DNA of 64,000 bases from CAYSCW01 sp964449165 (GCA_964449165.1 CAYVAT010000005.1:71117-135116); one strand, 5' to 3'; shown: positions 43,417-53,410, counted from the stretch's first letter. Notes: generated by a model not told the origin, from the letters alone. Numbers and translations: made by a program.

Positions 43417-43788
43417 CTACCTGTTCAGATTCATATTCAGAGCTGTCATAAAGTCACGGACCGTCTTCTTTCCATGTCCACCCAGATCGATATGCTCTTT
43501 CTGTAAGACTCTACAATCAACGCGGACATTTCCATTCATTTCTTTGATAAAGATTGACAACCGTGGTGGAGAACTCTCAAAAACTCGCGTTCCGCTTTCA
43601 GCCGAGATAAACCCAGCAGCTTTATCCACGCTGTCTACAGTAAAATCAATATCATTGACGGCCTTTAGGGATGCCTCCCATACTTCATCAAAACCATGAT
43701 TGTCCAGAAAAGTCGTGTCCTGATTGACGATTTGCTGGGTGCAGGATAAAAACGCTAAAACCAGTGATGCCAACAAAAGCTTTTTCAT
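43417..43788 (-). CDS. Small lipoprotein of unknown function
   Basis: A 123-residue protein with a lipoprotein signal (MKKLLLASLVLAFLSC, Cys16) and a compact alpha/beta domain (DEVWEASLKAVNDIDFTVDS, GFISAESGTRVF, LSIFIKEMNGNVRVDCRV). The layout, an amphipathic helix followed by strands, recalls small BamC-like or DUF3568-like lipoproteins but is not diagnostic. AGGAGG precedes the ATG. Confidence 0.72.
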   Translation of the reverse strand: MKKLLLASLVLAFLSCTQQIVNQDTTFLDNHGFDEVWEASLKAVNDIDFTVDSVDKAAGFISAESGTRVFESSPPRLSIFIKEMNGNVRVDCRVLQKEHIDLGGHGKKTVRDFMTALNMNLNR

Positions 43789-44064
43789 AGTATCCTCCTC
43801 TGATTAACTCATAATCTCAATCCATCTTTGCCACATAAACTAGAGAGCAAAAAACATGCCAATTAAAATATCAGGCTTATTTTTAAATTCTGTGGCTTTT
43901 TCCTGTCCTCTTTAAATTACAGATGGAAAAAAATGAAGACATATTTCTGCATCATTTTTTTGTTTCCTTCTAGGTTTTATGATTGAAATATAATATGCAG
44001 AAAGGTTTCGCATAATGAAGTTGAATGAAAGTTGTTACTCAAATATTTCCAGATCTGCCTTGAA

Positions 44065-44081
44065 TTGGCACAATTTTTGCT
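44065..44081 (+). promoter_or_regulatory. Sigma-54 (RpoN) promoter
   Basis: TTGGCACAATTTTTGCT has the -24 GG and -12 GC doublets exactly 10 bases apart and matches the consensus TTGGCAC-N5-TTGCT across its whole length. The start of transcription would be near 44092. It lies in the 630-base gap 43789-44418 and points at a 46-codon frame and then the TPR lipoprotein gene. No sigma-54 activator gene is in the window. Confidence 0.7.
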
Positions 44082-44101
44082 GAATTAATTATGAATGCAA
44101 C

Positions 44102-44242
44102 ATGCCAAGCTGTATAAAAGGAGAGTATATACAACATCACCTATCTGGTATCGTGGGTTTTTTATCCTTGGATCATGTATTGCAGACGATTTATGCTGTA
44201 AAGAAAATAGGCGGACATTACAGAATGGAGCCGGCTTCATAA
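44102..44242 (+). CDS. Possible 46-residue protein behind the sigma-54 promoter
   Basis: An ATG frame beginning MPSCIKGEYIQHH and including SLDHVLQTIYAVKKIGGHYR. It begins about 10 bases after the predicted sigma-54 transcription start and has no ribosome site. The composition is protein-like but no family is recognised. Further on, 44243-44418 holds a short acidic frame (MKENKGENIVEKNHPDEE) and a TATAAT at 44391 just before the ribosome site of the TPR gene. The first half of the gap, 43789-44060, shows nothing I could support. Confidence 0.3.
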   Translation: MPSCIKGEYIQHHLSGIVGFLSLDHVLQTIYAVKKIGGHYRMEPAS

Positions 44243-44418
44243 ACACCGAATCCATAACCTTTCATTAAAAAAGTAATGTTTTATCCTTGCGAGATGAGCA
44301 AGATCTTATGAAAGAGAACAAGGGTGAAAATATTGTCGAAAAAAATCATCCAGATGAAGAATATATCTTCTGAATTTTGAAGATAAGAATTATAATTAAT
44401 TTAAGAAGGAGGTTGTAA

Positions 44419-45168
44419 ATGAGGATATGGATCTTATTACTCGTTACAGCTCTATTTCTGAGTTTTTCTGGATGTGCCACTCATAGAGAATCGGTCACAT
44501 CTCCCCCAGAGTCTTTAGAAGAAGATTACAATTTTTATTTAAACCAAGGGAGTTTGCTCATAAGAAAGGCTGATTATCCCGGGGCGATAGACCAGATTAA
44601 TAAGGCAATAGCTATAAAACCTGACGCCTCACAAGCTTATAATCTTTTAGGAATCGCCTATTTTTTTGAAAAAAGATATAATTTGGCAATTACAAAATTT
44701 GAAAAGGCTTTAGATCTGGATTCCTCCTATGCTCAGGCTTACGGCAATTTAGGAAATGCATACCTCATGAGACAGCAATTTGGAGCAGCAAAAGAAATGT
44801 TCGATAAGGCTCTTTCGATCTCTCCTGACCTTGTCTCAGCAAATTATAGTCTAGGAGCCCTTCTCTTAAACCAAGGGAAAATTGAAGAGGGAATGCGCTA
44901 TATCTCTAAAGGAATTGAGCTGGATCCCAATTTTTTGGAAAGACACAAAGCACTTGTTGCTGAATTTTCTTCTCCTGAATTTAACTCCCCAGAAGCCTAT
45001 TTTGTCTTTGCCAGAGCTTATGCCGCGATAGGTGATATAGAAAAGACTGCGGAATATCTGAGAAAGGCAGAAAAGGCAGGCTTTAAGGATTGGTATAGGA
45101 TCGAAGAAGAAAAGGAATTTGAAAAGATCAAGCAAGACCCAAGAATAAAGCAGTATATAAAAAGGTAA
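44419..45168 (+). CDS. TPR-repeat lipoprotein
   Basis: A 249-residue lipoprotein: the signal ends FLSFSGC (about Cys19). Four to five TPR units follow (DYPGAIDQINKAIAIKPDAS, YNLAITKFEKALDLDSSYAQ, GAAKEMFDKALSISPDLV, IEEGMRYISKGIELDPNF), then a C-terminal helical pair that closes with FEKIKQDPRIKQYIKR. TPR lipoproteins usually scaffold envelope complexes; the partner is unknown. AAGGAGG precedes the ATG. Expression may be from the sigma-54 promoter upstream. Confidence 0.88.
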   Translation: MRIWILLLVTALFLSFSGCATHRESVTSPPESLEEDYNFYLNQGSLLIRKADYPGAIDQINKAIAIKPDASQAYNLLGIAYFFEKRYNLAITKFEKALDLDSSYAQAYGNLGNAYLMRQQFGAAKEMFDKALSISPDLVSANYSLGALLLNQGKIEEGMRYISKGIELDPNFLERHKALVAEFSSPEFNSPEAYFVFARAYAAIGDIEKTAEYLRKAEKAGFKDWYRIEEEKEFEKIKQDPRIKQYIKR

Positions 45169-45273
45169 AATAAAAAAGAGAAAAATCTTCTGCAGTGAGC
45201 AGAATTTCACTTCCAATTGTTCTCTAACCCTGAAATAATTAGATCACCGAAAATTTAGCCGGAGGAGAAGAAG

Positions 45274-48138
45274 ATGAAGATCAACCGGTGGCAAAAGTGG
45301 TTCGTATTTGTAGCCGTTATTCTGAATGTCAGCGCCAATTATGCTTTTGAAAGACAGGCTGACGGCATCTTGCTCAAGCTGAAAAAAGAGAGGGAAAGCG
45401 AACCCAGCCTGATGAAGATACAAGTGTGTGCTGAGAATATCATCCGCATCATCGCTGCGCCTGGAAATTCCTTCTCTTCGCGCCAGAGCCTGATGGTTGA
45501 TAAGAACGATTGGGAACCTGTACCGTGGTCAATAAAAGAGGAAGGAAACCATATTGTGCTTTCCACCGCGAAAGTAACGGTTCGGGTCCAGCGGGATAAA
45601 GGCGCTGTCTCTTTCTATGATGCGGAAGGCCGATTGATTCTGCAGGAGAAGATGGGAGGCGGAAAGATCATCACACATGCGGAAGTCATGGGAGAACACA
45701 CCTACCATATTCAGCAGATTTTTAACTCACCTGAGGATGAAGCATTCTATGGGCTAGGACAGCACCAGAATAACATCATGAACTACAAAGGGCATGATGT
45801 GGATCTCTGGCAGAATAATATCGTTGCCGCTTTCCCTTTCTTGGTCTCCAGCAGGAATTACGGCATTTTGTGGGACAACAATTCCCGCACGAAATTTGGG
45901 GACATACGGGACTATCAGACGTTAAAATCGCTAATCCTGTATGACAGAGAAGGAAAGAAAGACGGAATAACCGCTGAGTATTATCAAGCTCCAGATTTCC
46001 AGTCATTGCTCGCTTCACGCATCGAAGGGAGTATTGAACATGAATTTATTGATGATTATGGCACGTTTCCCGAAGGTTTCGATCTTAACCGCGGCAGCGT
46101 ACGCTGGAGCGGTGAAATCGAGACTCGTGAGGCGGGGGTTCACAAATTCAGGCTTTATTGTTCCGGTTATACAAAAATGTGGCTGAATGGAAAACTGGTG
46201 GTTGATTCATGGCGGCAGGGTTGGCTGCCCTGGACGCACTTGATGCGCCTGCAGATGGAAGCCGGAAAGCGCTATCCTGTCAGGATCGAGTGGGCGCCAA
46301 GATCGGGCCAGGCTTTCATTGGATTTAAGCATTTGGATCCCGAGAAAAAAGAGAATAAGAATACCCTTTCGCTTTGGTCTGAGATGGCCGATCAGATTGA
46401 TTATTATTTTGTCTACGGGGACAATTTGGATCAGGTTATTGGAGGGTACCGTGAAATTACCGGTAAGGCGCCAATGATGCCGAAGTGGGCCATGGGTTTG
46501 TGGCAGTGCCGGGAACGTTACCGGTCGCAGGAGGAGTTGCTCTCGGTCGTCAGAGAATTCCGCAGACGCCAGATCCCCCTGGACTGTATCGTCCAGGACT
46601 GGCTTTACTGGGAAGAGGACAAGTGGGGAAGTCACGATTTTGATCCCTTGCGCTTCCCTGATCCTGAAGGTATGGTCAGAGAACTTCACAACGATCTTCA
46701 TACCCGGATTATGATCTCGGTCTGGCCCAAATTTTATGTTGGCACGAAACACTACAAGCAGTTAAACAATATGGGCTGGCTGTACAGGCGCAATATCGAG
46801 AAGAATCAAAAAGATTGGGTAGGAAGAGGATATCTCTCAACCTTTTACGATCCTTACAGCCAAGGAGCCCGGGATTTGTTCTGGAAGCAGATGGACGAGA
46901 AACTCTTCAGGAAGGGGTTTGATGCCTGGTGGCTGGATGCTACGGAGCCGGATATCCAATCCAATCTCTCGGAGAAGGAACGACGCCTACGCATGCACCC
47001 AACAGCTATGGGAGCCGCTGCGCGGTACCTTAATACATATTCTTTGATGAATGCCAAAGGGATTTACGAAGGGCAGCGTCAGAGCAGTCCCAACCAGCGC
47101 GTTTTTATCCTCACTCGTTCGGCTTTTGCCGGACAGCAACGATACGCCGCTGCAACCTGGAGCGGTGATATTGCAGCCAGATGGTACGATTTAAAGGCAC
47201 AGATTCCAGCTGGCTTGAATTTCTGTTTGTCCGGAATTCCGTTCTGGACTACGGATGTCGGAGGCTTTGCGGTTGAAAGTCGCTATGAACACGCAACAGG
47301 CCCTGATTTGGATGAATGGCGTGAGCTCGTGACCCGCTGGTTCCAGTTTTCCACATTCTGCCCTCTCTTAAGAGTGCATGGACAATATCCCTATCGCGAA
47401 ATGTTTCATGTCGCACCGGATGATCATCCTGCTTACAAAACAATGGTAGCCTATGACAAACTGCGTTATCGGTTAATGCCTTATATTTATTCACTGGCAG
47501 GAATGGTTATCCATAACGACTATACGATCATGCGAGCATTAGTTTTGGATTTCGGGCGGGATGAAAAGGTCCTGAATATAAGCGATCAATACATGTTCGG
47601 TCCTGCACTGCTTGTGAACCCGGTGACAGAATATAAAGCCAGGGAACGCCAGGTGTATCTGCCTGCCGGAACCGGGTGGTACGATTTAAAATCCGGTCGG
47701 TATTTTAAGGGCGGCAGGACCATTCAGGCTGATGCGCCCTACACGGATATCCCGATTTTCGTCAGGGAAGGATCGATCATTCCTTTTGGTCCGGCTATTC
47801 AATACACCACTGAGAAGCCTGCTGACCCGATTCGTTTGTTCGTTTACACCGGGAAAGATGGCGCGTTTACCTTGTATGAGGATGAGGATGTCAATTATAA
47901 CTATGAAAAAGGCGCCTACAGCATGATTCCGCTCGAGTACAACGAAGAATCCCGGTCGTTGACAATCGGCTCCCGCCAGGGAGAATTCCCCGGTATGCTG
48001 AAGGAGCGGTCTTTTGAGATCGTTTGGATCAGTAAAGAAAGTCCTGCCGGCTTTGATCTTGACGGTGCGCCCGCTCAGGTTGTTCGCTATGATGGAAACG
48101 AGCTGGTTGTGGTAAAGAAAGAACAATCATCAGATTAG
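45274..48138 (+). CDS. GH31 glycosidase with PA14 insert (alpha-xylosidase-like)
   Basis: A 954-residue exported glycoside hydrolase. A signal peptide (about 8-24) is followed by the N-terminal GH31 beta-sandwich with FYGLGQHQNN, a PA14 domain inserted at about 232-360 (ITAEYYQAPDF, FRLYCSGYTKMWLNGKLVVDSW), the catalytic barrel with nucleophile Asp555 in WWLDATEPD and acid/base Asp632 in WSGDIAARW, and the C-terminal DUF5110-like domain. The DATEPD nucleophile context and the PA14 insert match alpha-xylosidases acting on xyloglucan, so plant hemicellulose side chains are the likely substrate. GGAGGAGAAG precedes the ATG. Confidence 0.94.
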   Translation: MKINRWQKWFVFVAVILNVSANYAFERQADGILLKLKKERESEPSLMKIQVCAENIIRIIAAPGNSFSSRQSLMVDKNDWEPVPWSIKEEGNHIVLSTAKVTVRVQRDKGAVSFYDAEGRLILQEKMGGGKIITHAEVMGEHTYHIQQIFNSPEDEAFYGLGQHQNNIMNYKGHDVDLWQNNIVAAFPFLVSSRNYGILWDNNSRTKFGDIRDYQTLKSLILYDREGKKDGITAEYYQAPDFQSLLASRIEGSIEHEFIDDYGTFPEGFDLNRGSVRWSGEIETREAGVHKFRLYCSGYTKMWLNGKLVVDSWRQGWLPWTHLMRLQMEAGKRYPVRIEWAPRSGQAFIGFKHLDPEKKENKNTLSLWSEMADQIDYYFVYGDNLDQVIGGYREITGKAPMMPKWAMGLWQCRERYRSQEELLSVVREFRRRQIPLDCIVQDWLYWEEDKWGSHDFDPLRFPDPEGMVRELHNDLHTRIMISVWPKFYVGTKHYKQLNNMGWLYRRNIEKNQKDWVGRGYLSTFYDPYSQGARDLFWKQMDEKLFRKGFDAWWLDATEPDIQSNLSEKERRLRMHPTAMGAAARYLNTYSLMNAKGIYEGQRQSSPNQRVFILTRSAFAGQQRYAAATWSGDIAARWYDLKAQIPAGLNFCLSGIPFWTTDVGGFAVESRYEHATGPDLDEWRELVTRWFQFSTFCPLLRVHGQYPYREMFHVAPDDHPAYKTMVAYDKLRYRLMPYIYSLAGMVIHNDYTIMRALVLDFGRDEKVLNISDQYMFGPALLVNPVTEYKARERQVYLPAGTGWYDLKSGRYFKGGRTIQADAPYTDIPIFVREGSIIPFGPAIQYTTEKPADPIRLFVYTGKDGAFTLYEDEDVNYNYEKGAYSMIPLEYNEESRSLTIGSRQGEFPGMLKERSFEIVWISKESPAGFDLDGAPAQVVRYDGNELVVVKKEQSSD

Positions 48139-48493
48139 GTAAAGGTTCGGATAACCAGATTCTCTCCTCCACAGCAGTAAAACGATAATCTTTGAGTTAG
48201 TCGAACAACAGCTACCTTCTGATTCGAAATCCTCTGCTATTTATTATTTTGGGAATTATCGAAACGATTATATAGCGTTCTCTGAAGAAGTATTCACCGG
48301 AGGATGCGTTTGACTTTCTAGGGGCTTTGGCATAGCATCTGATCGATTAACAGGAGGATAAAAGGGAGATAGAAATAAGAAAACGTTCTTAGAATTGACC
48401 ATAACTTTTAACAACAGCAGATGAAAACCGGACAAAACCGAAGGAATTGAAAGACTGACAAACGGGATTCTTGTTAGTCTGTTAAATCTACAC
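48139..48493 (+). other. Intergenic region without a supported gene
   Basis: 355 bases after the GH31 gene. A short frame ending SEEVFTGGCV (to 48314) and an 81-codon antisense frame (48268-48513) are present, but neither has a ribosome site or a convincing composition. No terminator hairpin was found. Confidence 0.4.
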
Positions 48494-49309
48494 ATGAAGA
48501 GAAGTTTAAACATGGGCTGGAATTCTATAATGAAAAAAATTATTTATTTTTTTCTGATGGTGGGAGCAGTCGTCAGTCTTCATTTTCTTGCCTTTGTTCA
48601 AGAGGACAAGTTTGAGTTCCTTATTGACAAAGTTGCCATGCGGCAGGACTCTTACCCCAAGTATCACAACTGGGAGGCTTTAGTTGTCTTGACCGAGACA
48701 GAGATGGATAAAGACTGGCTACCTCGAAAGGTGACAGTCATAGAAAAAAAACTTAAAGTTGTAAACGATGAGGAAACCGATGAAGTGCTTCAGGTTCTCG
48801 AGACAGAAAAAGGCGTGACAAAAGATATTACAGAAAGATACATCAGAAAGGCAGAAAAGGAAAAAGATAAAAAGAAATCTGAAGAGGGAAAGCATAAGAC
48901 TGAAAAGGAAGAAGACAAAGGGACGATAAAACTGTCTCGGGATGAGATTTTTCCCTTCAATGAGGAAAAAAGAAAAAAATATGATTTTATCATGCTGGAA
49001 AGTTCTCATATTGGAGGCCAGGAGGTCTATGTTCTTGAATCCATGACAAAAATCAAAAGCGAAGACCTTTGGGAGGGTGTATACTATATCGATAAGGAAA
49101 GTTTCGATGTTTTAATGGTCAAACTGAAGCCTTCAAAAAATCCTAAGCATATCAAAGAATTTGAGATAGAAATGAGTTTTCAGGTTCTTCCAGAAGGATA
49201 TTTTGTCTTGAAAAAGTCAAAAGCGAGGATCGATGGAGGAATATTTATCAAGAAGATAAGGATGACAGTTGAGGAAGAACGTTCTAATTATAAGATAATG
49301 AAAGAATAG
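48494..49309 (+). CDS. Exported protein with LolA-like strands and a charged loop
   Basis: A protein of up to 271 residues; a second ATG 12 codons in gives a cleaner signal peptide (MKKIIYFFLMVGAVVSLHF). A charged lysine/glutamate segment (about 115-150) divides an N-terminal beta region (HNWEALVVLTETEMD, KVTVIEKKLKVV) from a C-terminal one (VYVLESMTKIKSEDLWEG, YYIDKESFDVLMVKLKPSKN, FEIEMSFQVLPEGYFVLKK). The strand pattern resembles the LolA/sorting fold and the small exported protein after the GWxTD gene at 4.4 kb. The function is unknown. Confidence 0.72.
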   Translation: MKRSLNMGWNSIMKKIIYFFLMVGAVVSLHFLAFVQEDKFEFLIDKVAMRQDSYPKYHNWEALVVLTETEMDKDWLPRKVTVIEKKLKVVNDEETDEVLQVLETEKGVTKDITERYIRKAEKEKDKKKSEEGKHKTEKEEDKGTIKLSRDEIFPFNEEKRKKYDFIMLESSHIGGQEVYVLESMTKIKSEDLWEGVYYIDKESFDVLMVKLKPSKNPKHIKEFEIEMSFQVLPEGYFVLKKSKARIDGGIFIKKIRMTVEEERSNYKIMKE

Positions 49310-49368
49310 GATTTAATAAACCTTTTGATTTTTTAGACTTCCCCAGATGAGAAGCATGGAGAGTTGAT

Positions 49369-50049
49369 TTGAAAAACAAAATTAAGTATTGTTTTCTGTT
49401 TATTTCATTATGCCTATTTTTAGGCGCGCTGATTTTTGCTGCCGGATTCTTCTCAGAGAAAGTGGAAAACCAGAGCCTTGATGAGAGAGTTAGAGATTTT
49501 CTCGACAGCCACAGGTATTCATGGAGAGATATGAATGTTTCTGCCTTGGATGGGAAAATCCTTTATGATCTTATCGTCAAGAACAACTACGCGAAGGCGC
49601 TTGAAATCGGAACATCAACAGGTCATTCTGCCATATGGATTGCCTGGGCACTCAGTAAAACAGGCGGCAAACTGATCACAATCGAAATTGATGAAAGGCG
49701 TTACAGGCAAGCTTTAGCGAATTTTGAGCAAGCCGGCCTTTCCGATTACATCGACACTAGACTCGCGGATGCCCATGAACTCGTTCTGCAGCTTGAGGGG
49801 CCTTTCGATTTTGTCTTTTGTGATGCAGATAAGGGATGGTACAAAAATTATCTCATAGCGGTTTTGCCGAAGCTTGAAGTGGGAGGTTGTTTTACCGCTC
49901 ATAATGTTGCTGGAAGGCTTCAGTGGGGTATCAGAGAATTTCTTGATTATCTTGAAAGTCTGCCTAACATGGAGACGACAATTGACCGGTCAAGCTGGGC
50001 CGGTATTTCAATCAGTTATAAAAAATTTGAAAGTGAGTTTGTTCCGTAG
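49369..50049 (+). CDS. O-methyltransferase-type SAM enzyme with N-terminal signal/anchor
   Basis: A 226-residue protein with a hydrophobic N-terminal segment (about 8-27, FLFISLCLFLGALIFAAGFF) before a class I SAM-methyltransferase domain: motif I ALEIGTSTGHSAIWIA (about 82-97), the acidic ITIEIDE, FVFCDADKGWYKNYL and GGCFTAHNV. The pattern is that of the caffeoyl-CoA O-methyltransferase-like family. An enzyme that needs cytosolic SAM is not expected outside, so either it is anchored facing the cytoplasm or it has another role. TTG start with GGAGAG upstream. Confidence 0.82.
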   Translation: MKNKIKYCFLFISLCLFLGALIFAAGFFSEKVENQSLDERVRDFLDSHRYSWRDMNVSALDGKILYDLIVKNNYAKALEIGTSTGHSAIWIAWALSKTGGKLITIEIDERRYRQALANFEQAGLSDYIDTRLADAHELVLQLEGPFDFVFCDADKGWYKNYLIAVLPKLEVGGCFTAHNVAGRLQWGIREFLDYLESLPNMETTIDRSSWAGISISYKKFESEFVP

Positions 50050-50152
50050 GTTGATCGGAGATAATTTTTTTAGCGTTTAAATCAGTAACATGATTTTATA
50101 TAGATCATTCATAAAAGGGAGTTGGTAGCCTTAAAAATTAAGGAGGAATGAA

Positions 50153-53100
50153 ATGAGACATCTCAAGATTAAAGTATTCATCTTTTTCTTTGTCTTTCTT
50201 TTCGTATTTGGTCAGGCTTCATTCGCCGATATTGACTCAAAATTGTTCACTGGCTTAAAAGCCAGAAGTATTGGCCCAGCAAACATGAGCGGACGCATTG
50301 GGGCTATTGATGCAGTTGCATCAAATCCCAATATCATCTATGTGGGAGCGGCAACTGGCGGACTTTGGAAGTCCGTCGACGGAGGCCTAACCTGGGCACC
50401 CATTTTTGATAAGCAACCCGTTTCTTCGATTGGTGCCATCGCCATTAATCAATCCAATCCCAACATTGTTTGGGTTGGCACGGGCGAGGCGGCTGTTCGC
50501 AACAGCGTCGGAGTTGGTCGGGGCGTCTATCTCACGGTAGACGGAGGGAAGAGCTGGAAATCTCTCGGTCTGGAAAAGTCCGAGAAGATCAGCAAGATCA
50601 TCTTGCATCCAGATAACGCGGATATCGCCTACGTTGGTGCTTTGGGAACAACCTGGGGAGAAAACAGTGAACGAGGCGTTTATAAGACTGAGGACGGCGG
50701 GAAGACCTGGAAGAGAATCCTCTTCGTGGATGAGAAAACTGGTGTGGCAGATATGGCAATGGATCCAAAGAATCCCAACAAGATCATCGCCGCTATGTGG
50801 GAGCATCGCCGCTGGCCCTGGTTTTTTAAATCCGGTGGCCCGGGAAGTGGTCTTTATATCACAGTGAACGGTGGCGAAGAGTGGAAGAGATTAACAGATA
50901 AGGATGGCTTGCCTAAAGGTGAATTGGGCCGAATAGGAATTGATTTTTCAACTAACAGGCCAAATATAGTGTATGCTCTGGTAGAGGCCAAGAAGAATGT
51001 TCTCCTGCAATCGAGTGATGGAGGATTTACCTGGCAAATTGTCAATAATCAATCCGATGTTAGCAATCGTCCTTTTTATTATCAAAGGATCTGGGTCAAT
51101 CCAGTCAACGAGAATATTCTCTATATGCTTCATTCACGGATGATGATCAGCGAGGATGGGGGAAAAACTTTCAGATCCCTGGCCTCATTCGGCCAGTCCC
51201 ATTCCGATTACCATGCCGCATGGATTCATCCCGACGGAGATATGATGATTGTCGGCAATGACGGCGGTGTAGTGATCAGTTATAACCGTGGTATGAACTG
51301 GCGCTTTGTGGAGAATCTGCCAATAGGCCAGTTTTACCATGTGAGCTTCGATATGGAAATTCCTTACAATGTCTACGGCGGCCTCCAGGATAATGGATCC
51401 TGGATGGGGCCGGCATTCGGCCTGAAGGAAAGGGCCATCTCCAGTTATCTGTGGAAGACTGTAGGCGGAGGTGACGGATTCGATACCGAACCAGACCCTG
51501 AAAAACCGGGAGCGGGTTACGGCATGTCGCAGGGCGGAAACCTGTATTATTTTGACACATCAACTGGATTAAGCCGCAGTATCGTTCCAACCGAATCCGA
51601 CGTCAAGCACAGGTACAACTGGAATGCGGGGTTTGCCGTCGATCCCTTCAAGCCCGCTACGATTTATCTCGGGAGTCAATTTGTCCACCGCAGCCAGGAT
51701 AAAGGGCGAACTTGGGAAATCATCAGTCCGGACCTGACGACGAATGACCCTGAGAAGCAGGAACAGGCCGAAAGCGGCGGACTGACACTCGATGTAACCA
51801 ACGCAGAAAACCATACAACCATCATGTGCATCGCTCCAAGCCCTGTGCAGGAAGGTGTGATCTGGGTCGGAACCGATGACGGTAATGTTCAGCTGACTCA
51901 GGATGGCGGGAAAAACTGGCAACTTGTCTCCAGAGAGCTGACCAGTGGAAAAAAGGGGAAAGTTCCTCCTGCGACCTGGATTCCTCATGTGGAAGCCTCG
52001 AAATTTGATGCTGCCACGGCCTATGTTGTTTTTGACGACCATCGCCGATCCAACTGGACCCCCTATGTCTATGTAACTCATGATTTTGGAAAAACCTGGA
52101 AAAGTCTGGCCACCCCCGAGATCGATGGCTTTGCGCATGTGATTGAGGAAGATACAGTCAATAAAAACCTGCTCTTTCTGGGAACAGAATTCGGGCTCTA
52201 TGTCAGCTTCAACGGGGGCAAAAACTGGATGAAATGGACGAATGGACTGCCAACAGTGCCCGTACGGGACCTGGCGGTGCATCCGCGCGAGAATGACCTG
52301 ATTATCGGAACGCACGGAAGGTCGATTTATATCATCGATGACATCTCACCCCTTCGTGAAATATCGGAGGATCTGATCAAGAAGAAGCTCCATCTCTTTA
52401 AAGTTCAGGATGCCTATCAATACCAACAAGGGCGCCTGAGTTCTTACCTGAGTCCCGGTGATACTGCTTTTGCGGGTGAGAATAAAGAAGCAGGTGCTTG
52501 TATAACCTATTATCTCATTCCTGTAGAACACAAAGAGAAGGAGCCTGAATCTGAGCAGAGAGATGAGATGAGGCAAAGAATGGCGGAAAGGATGAGACAG
52601 ATGGGCAGGATGGCTCCCTCACGTCCTGGGGAAATGCCACGTCCTACCTCCTCCAGGGTCCCTATAACCGTAGAGGACAGTCAGGGGAGAACAATAAGAA
52701 CACTGAAGGGAACTGAAATTAAAGGAATAAACCGCATTTTCTGGGATTTCAGAGAGCAACCTCCTCAGGCAGCTGACTCGAGAGAATCGAGAGGCTTTGG
52801 TTTCAGGATGAGAGGAGGATTGACAGTTCTGCCCGGAGAGTATGTGGTAAAGATCAAATATGATGGACAGGAAGTCAGCCAGGCGTTCACTGTTAAAAGT
52901 GATCCTCGCTTTGAAGTGGATATGGATGTCCTTAAAGCCAATTATGAGATGGGTAAAAAGGCACAACAATTATCCACTGCTATCACTGAAGCCGGGAATC
53001 GGGTAGAGGAAACAAAGAAGGCTATCCGAACTGTTATAGAAGCAGCTCGAGCAAACCGCACCCCGGAGACGAAAGACCTGGTTAAAGCGGCCAGGGACCT

Positions 53101-53410
53101 TGAGGAAAAGCTGAAAGAGTTGTCAGAAACATTAAATCCGACTCCGCCAAAACAGGGAATAGCAGACCGATCAGCAGGGCTGAGAAGCCAGGTCATGAGG
53201 GCTGTAATGATGATAGTGAGAGCGGGAAATGAGCCAATCGGCCAGGCAGCTACAGTGAAGTATGAAAAAGTCAAGGTCGAGGCCGAGACTTTCCTGAAAA
53301 GACTAAATGATTTTTACCAGACCGATATCGAAAATTTTAAGAAATTGCTGAAGGAATCCGGTTTTTCTTTATTTAAGCCTTTCAAGCCTTTGAAGCTGGA
53401 AGACAGATAA
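50153..53410 (+). CDS. Sortilin/VPS10-type BNR-repeat exported protein
   Basis: A 1085-residue exported protein. A signal peptide (about 7-25) precedes a long beta-propeller region rich in Asp-box/BNR motifs of form S/T-x-D-G-G-x-T-W (KSVDGGLTW, LTVDGGKSW, KTEDGGKTW, QSSDGGFTW, TQDGGKNW, VSFNGGKNW) through about residue 760. A fibronectin-like segment with EIKGINRIFWDFRE (about 850-925) and a helical C-terminal tail (about 930-1080) follow. These proteins are common in Acidobacteria and Bacteroidota and are often called sortilin or glycosyl hydrolase; no catalytic residues of sialidases are evident, so protein or glycan binding is more likely. AAGGAGG precedes the ATG. Confidence 0.92.
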   Translation: MRHLKIKVFIFFFVFLFVFGQASFADIDSKLFTGLKARSIGPANMSGRIGAIDAVASNPNIIYVGAATGGLWKSVDGGLTWAPIFDKQPVSSIGAIAINQSNPNIVWVGTGEAAVRNSVGVGRGVYLTVDGGKSWKSLGLEKSEKISKIILHPDNADIAYVGALGTTWGENSERGVYKTEDGGKTWKRILFVDEKTGVADMAMDPKNPNKIIAAMWEHRRWPWFFKSGGPGSGLYITVNGGEEWKRLTDKDGLPKGELGRIGIDFSTNRPNIVYALVEAKKNVLLQSSDGGFTWQIVNNQSDVSNRPFYYQRIWVNPVNENILYMLHSRMMISEDGGKTFRSLASFGQSHSDYHAAWIHPDGDMMIVGNDGGVVISYNRGMNWRFVENLPIGQFYHVSFDMEIPYNVYGGLQDNGSWMGPAFGLKERAISSYLWKTVGGGDGFDTEPDPEKPGAGYGMSQGGNLYYFDTSTGLSRSIVPTESDVKHRYNWNAGFAVDPFKPATIYLGSQFVHRSQDKGRTWEIISPDLTTNDPEKQEQAESGGLTLDVTNAENHTTIMCIAPSPVQEGVIWVGTDDGNVQLTQDGGKNWQLVSRELTSGKKGKVPPATWIPHVEASKFDAATAYVVFDDHRRSNWTPYVYVTHDFGKTWKSLATPEIDGFAHVIEEDTVNKNLLFLGTEFGLYVSFNGGKNWMKWTNGLPTVPVRDLAVHPRENDLIIGTHGRSIYIIDDISPLREISEDLIKKKLHLFKVQDAYQYQQGRLSSYLSPGDTAFAGENKEAGACITYYLIPVEHKEKEPESEQRDEMRQRMAERMRQMGRMAPSRPGEMPRPTSSRVPITVEDSQGRTIRTLKGTEIKGINRIFWDFREQPPQAADSRESRGFGFRMRGGLTVLPGEYVVKIKYDGQEVSQAFTVKSDPRFEVDMDVLKANYEMGKKAQQLSTAITEAGNRVEETKKAIRTVIEAARANRTPETKDLVKAARDLEEKLKELSETLNPTPPKQGIADRSAGLRSQVMRAVMMIVRAGNEPIGQAATVKYEKVKVEAETFLKRLNDFYQTDIENFKKLLKESGFSLFKPFKPLKLEDR

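Noticed and set aside
48268..48513. An 81-codon minus-strand frame in the gap after the GH31 gene
   Set aside because: No ribosome site and it runs into the start of the next gene on the other strand; composition is not convincing.
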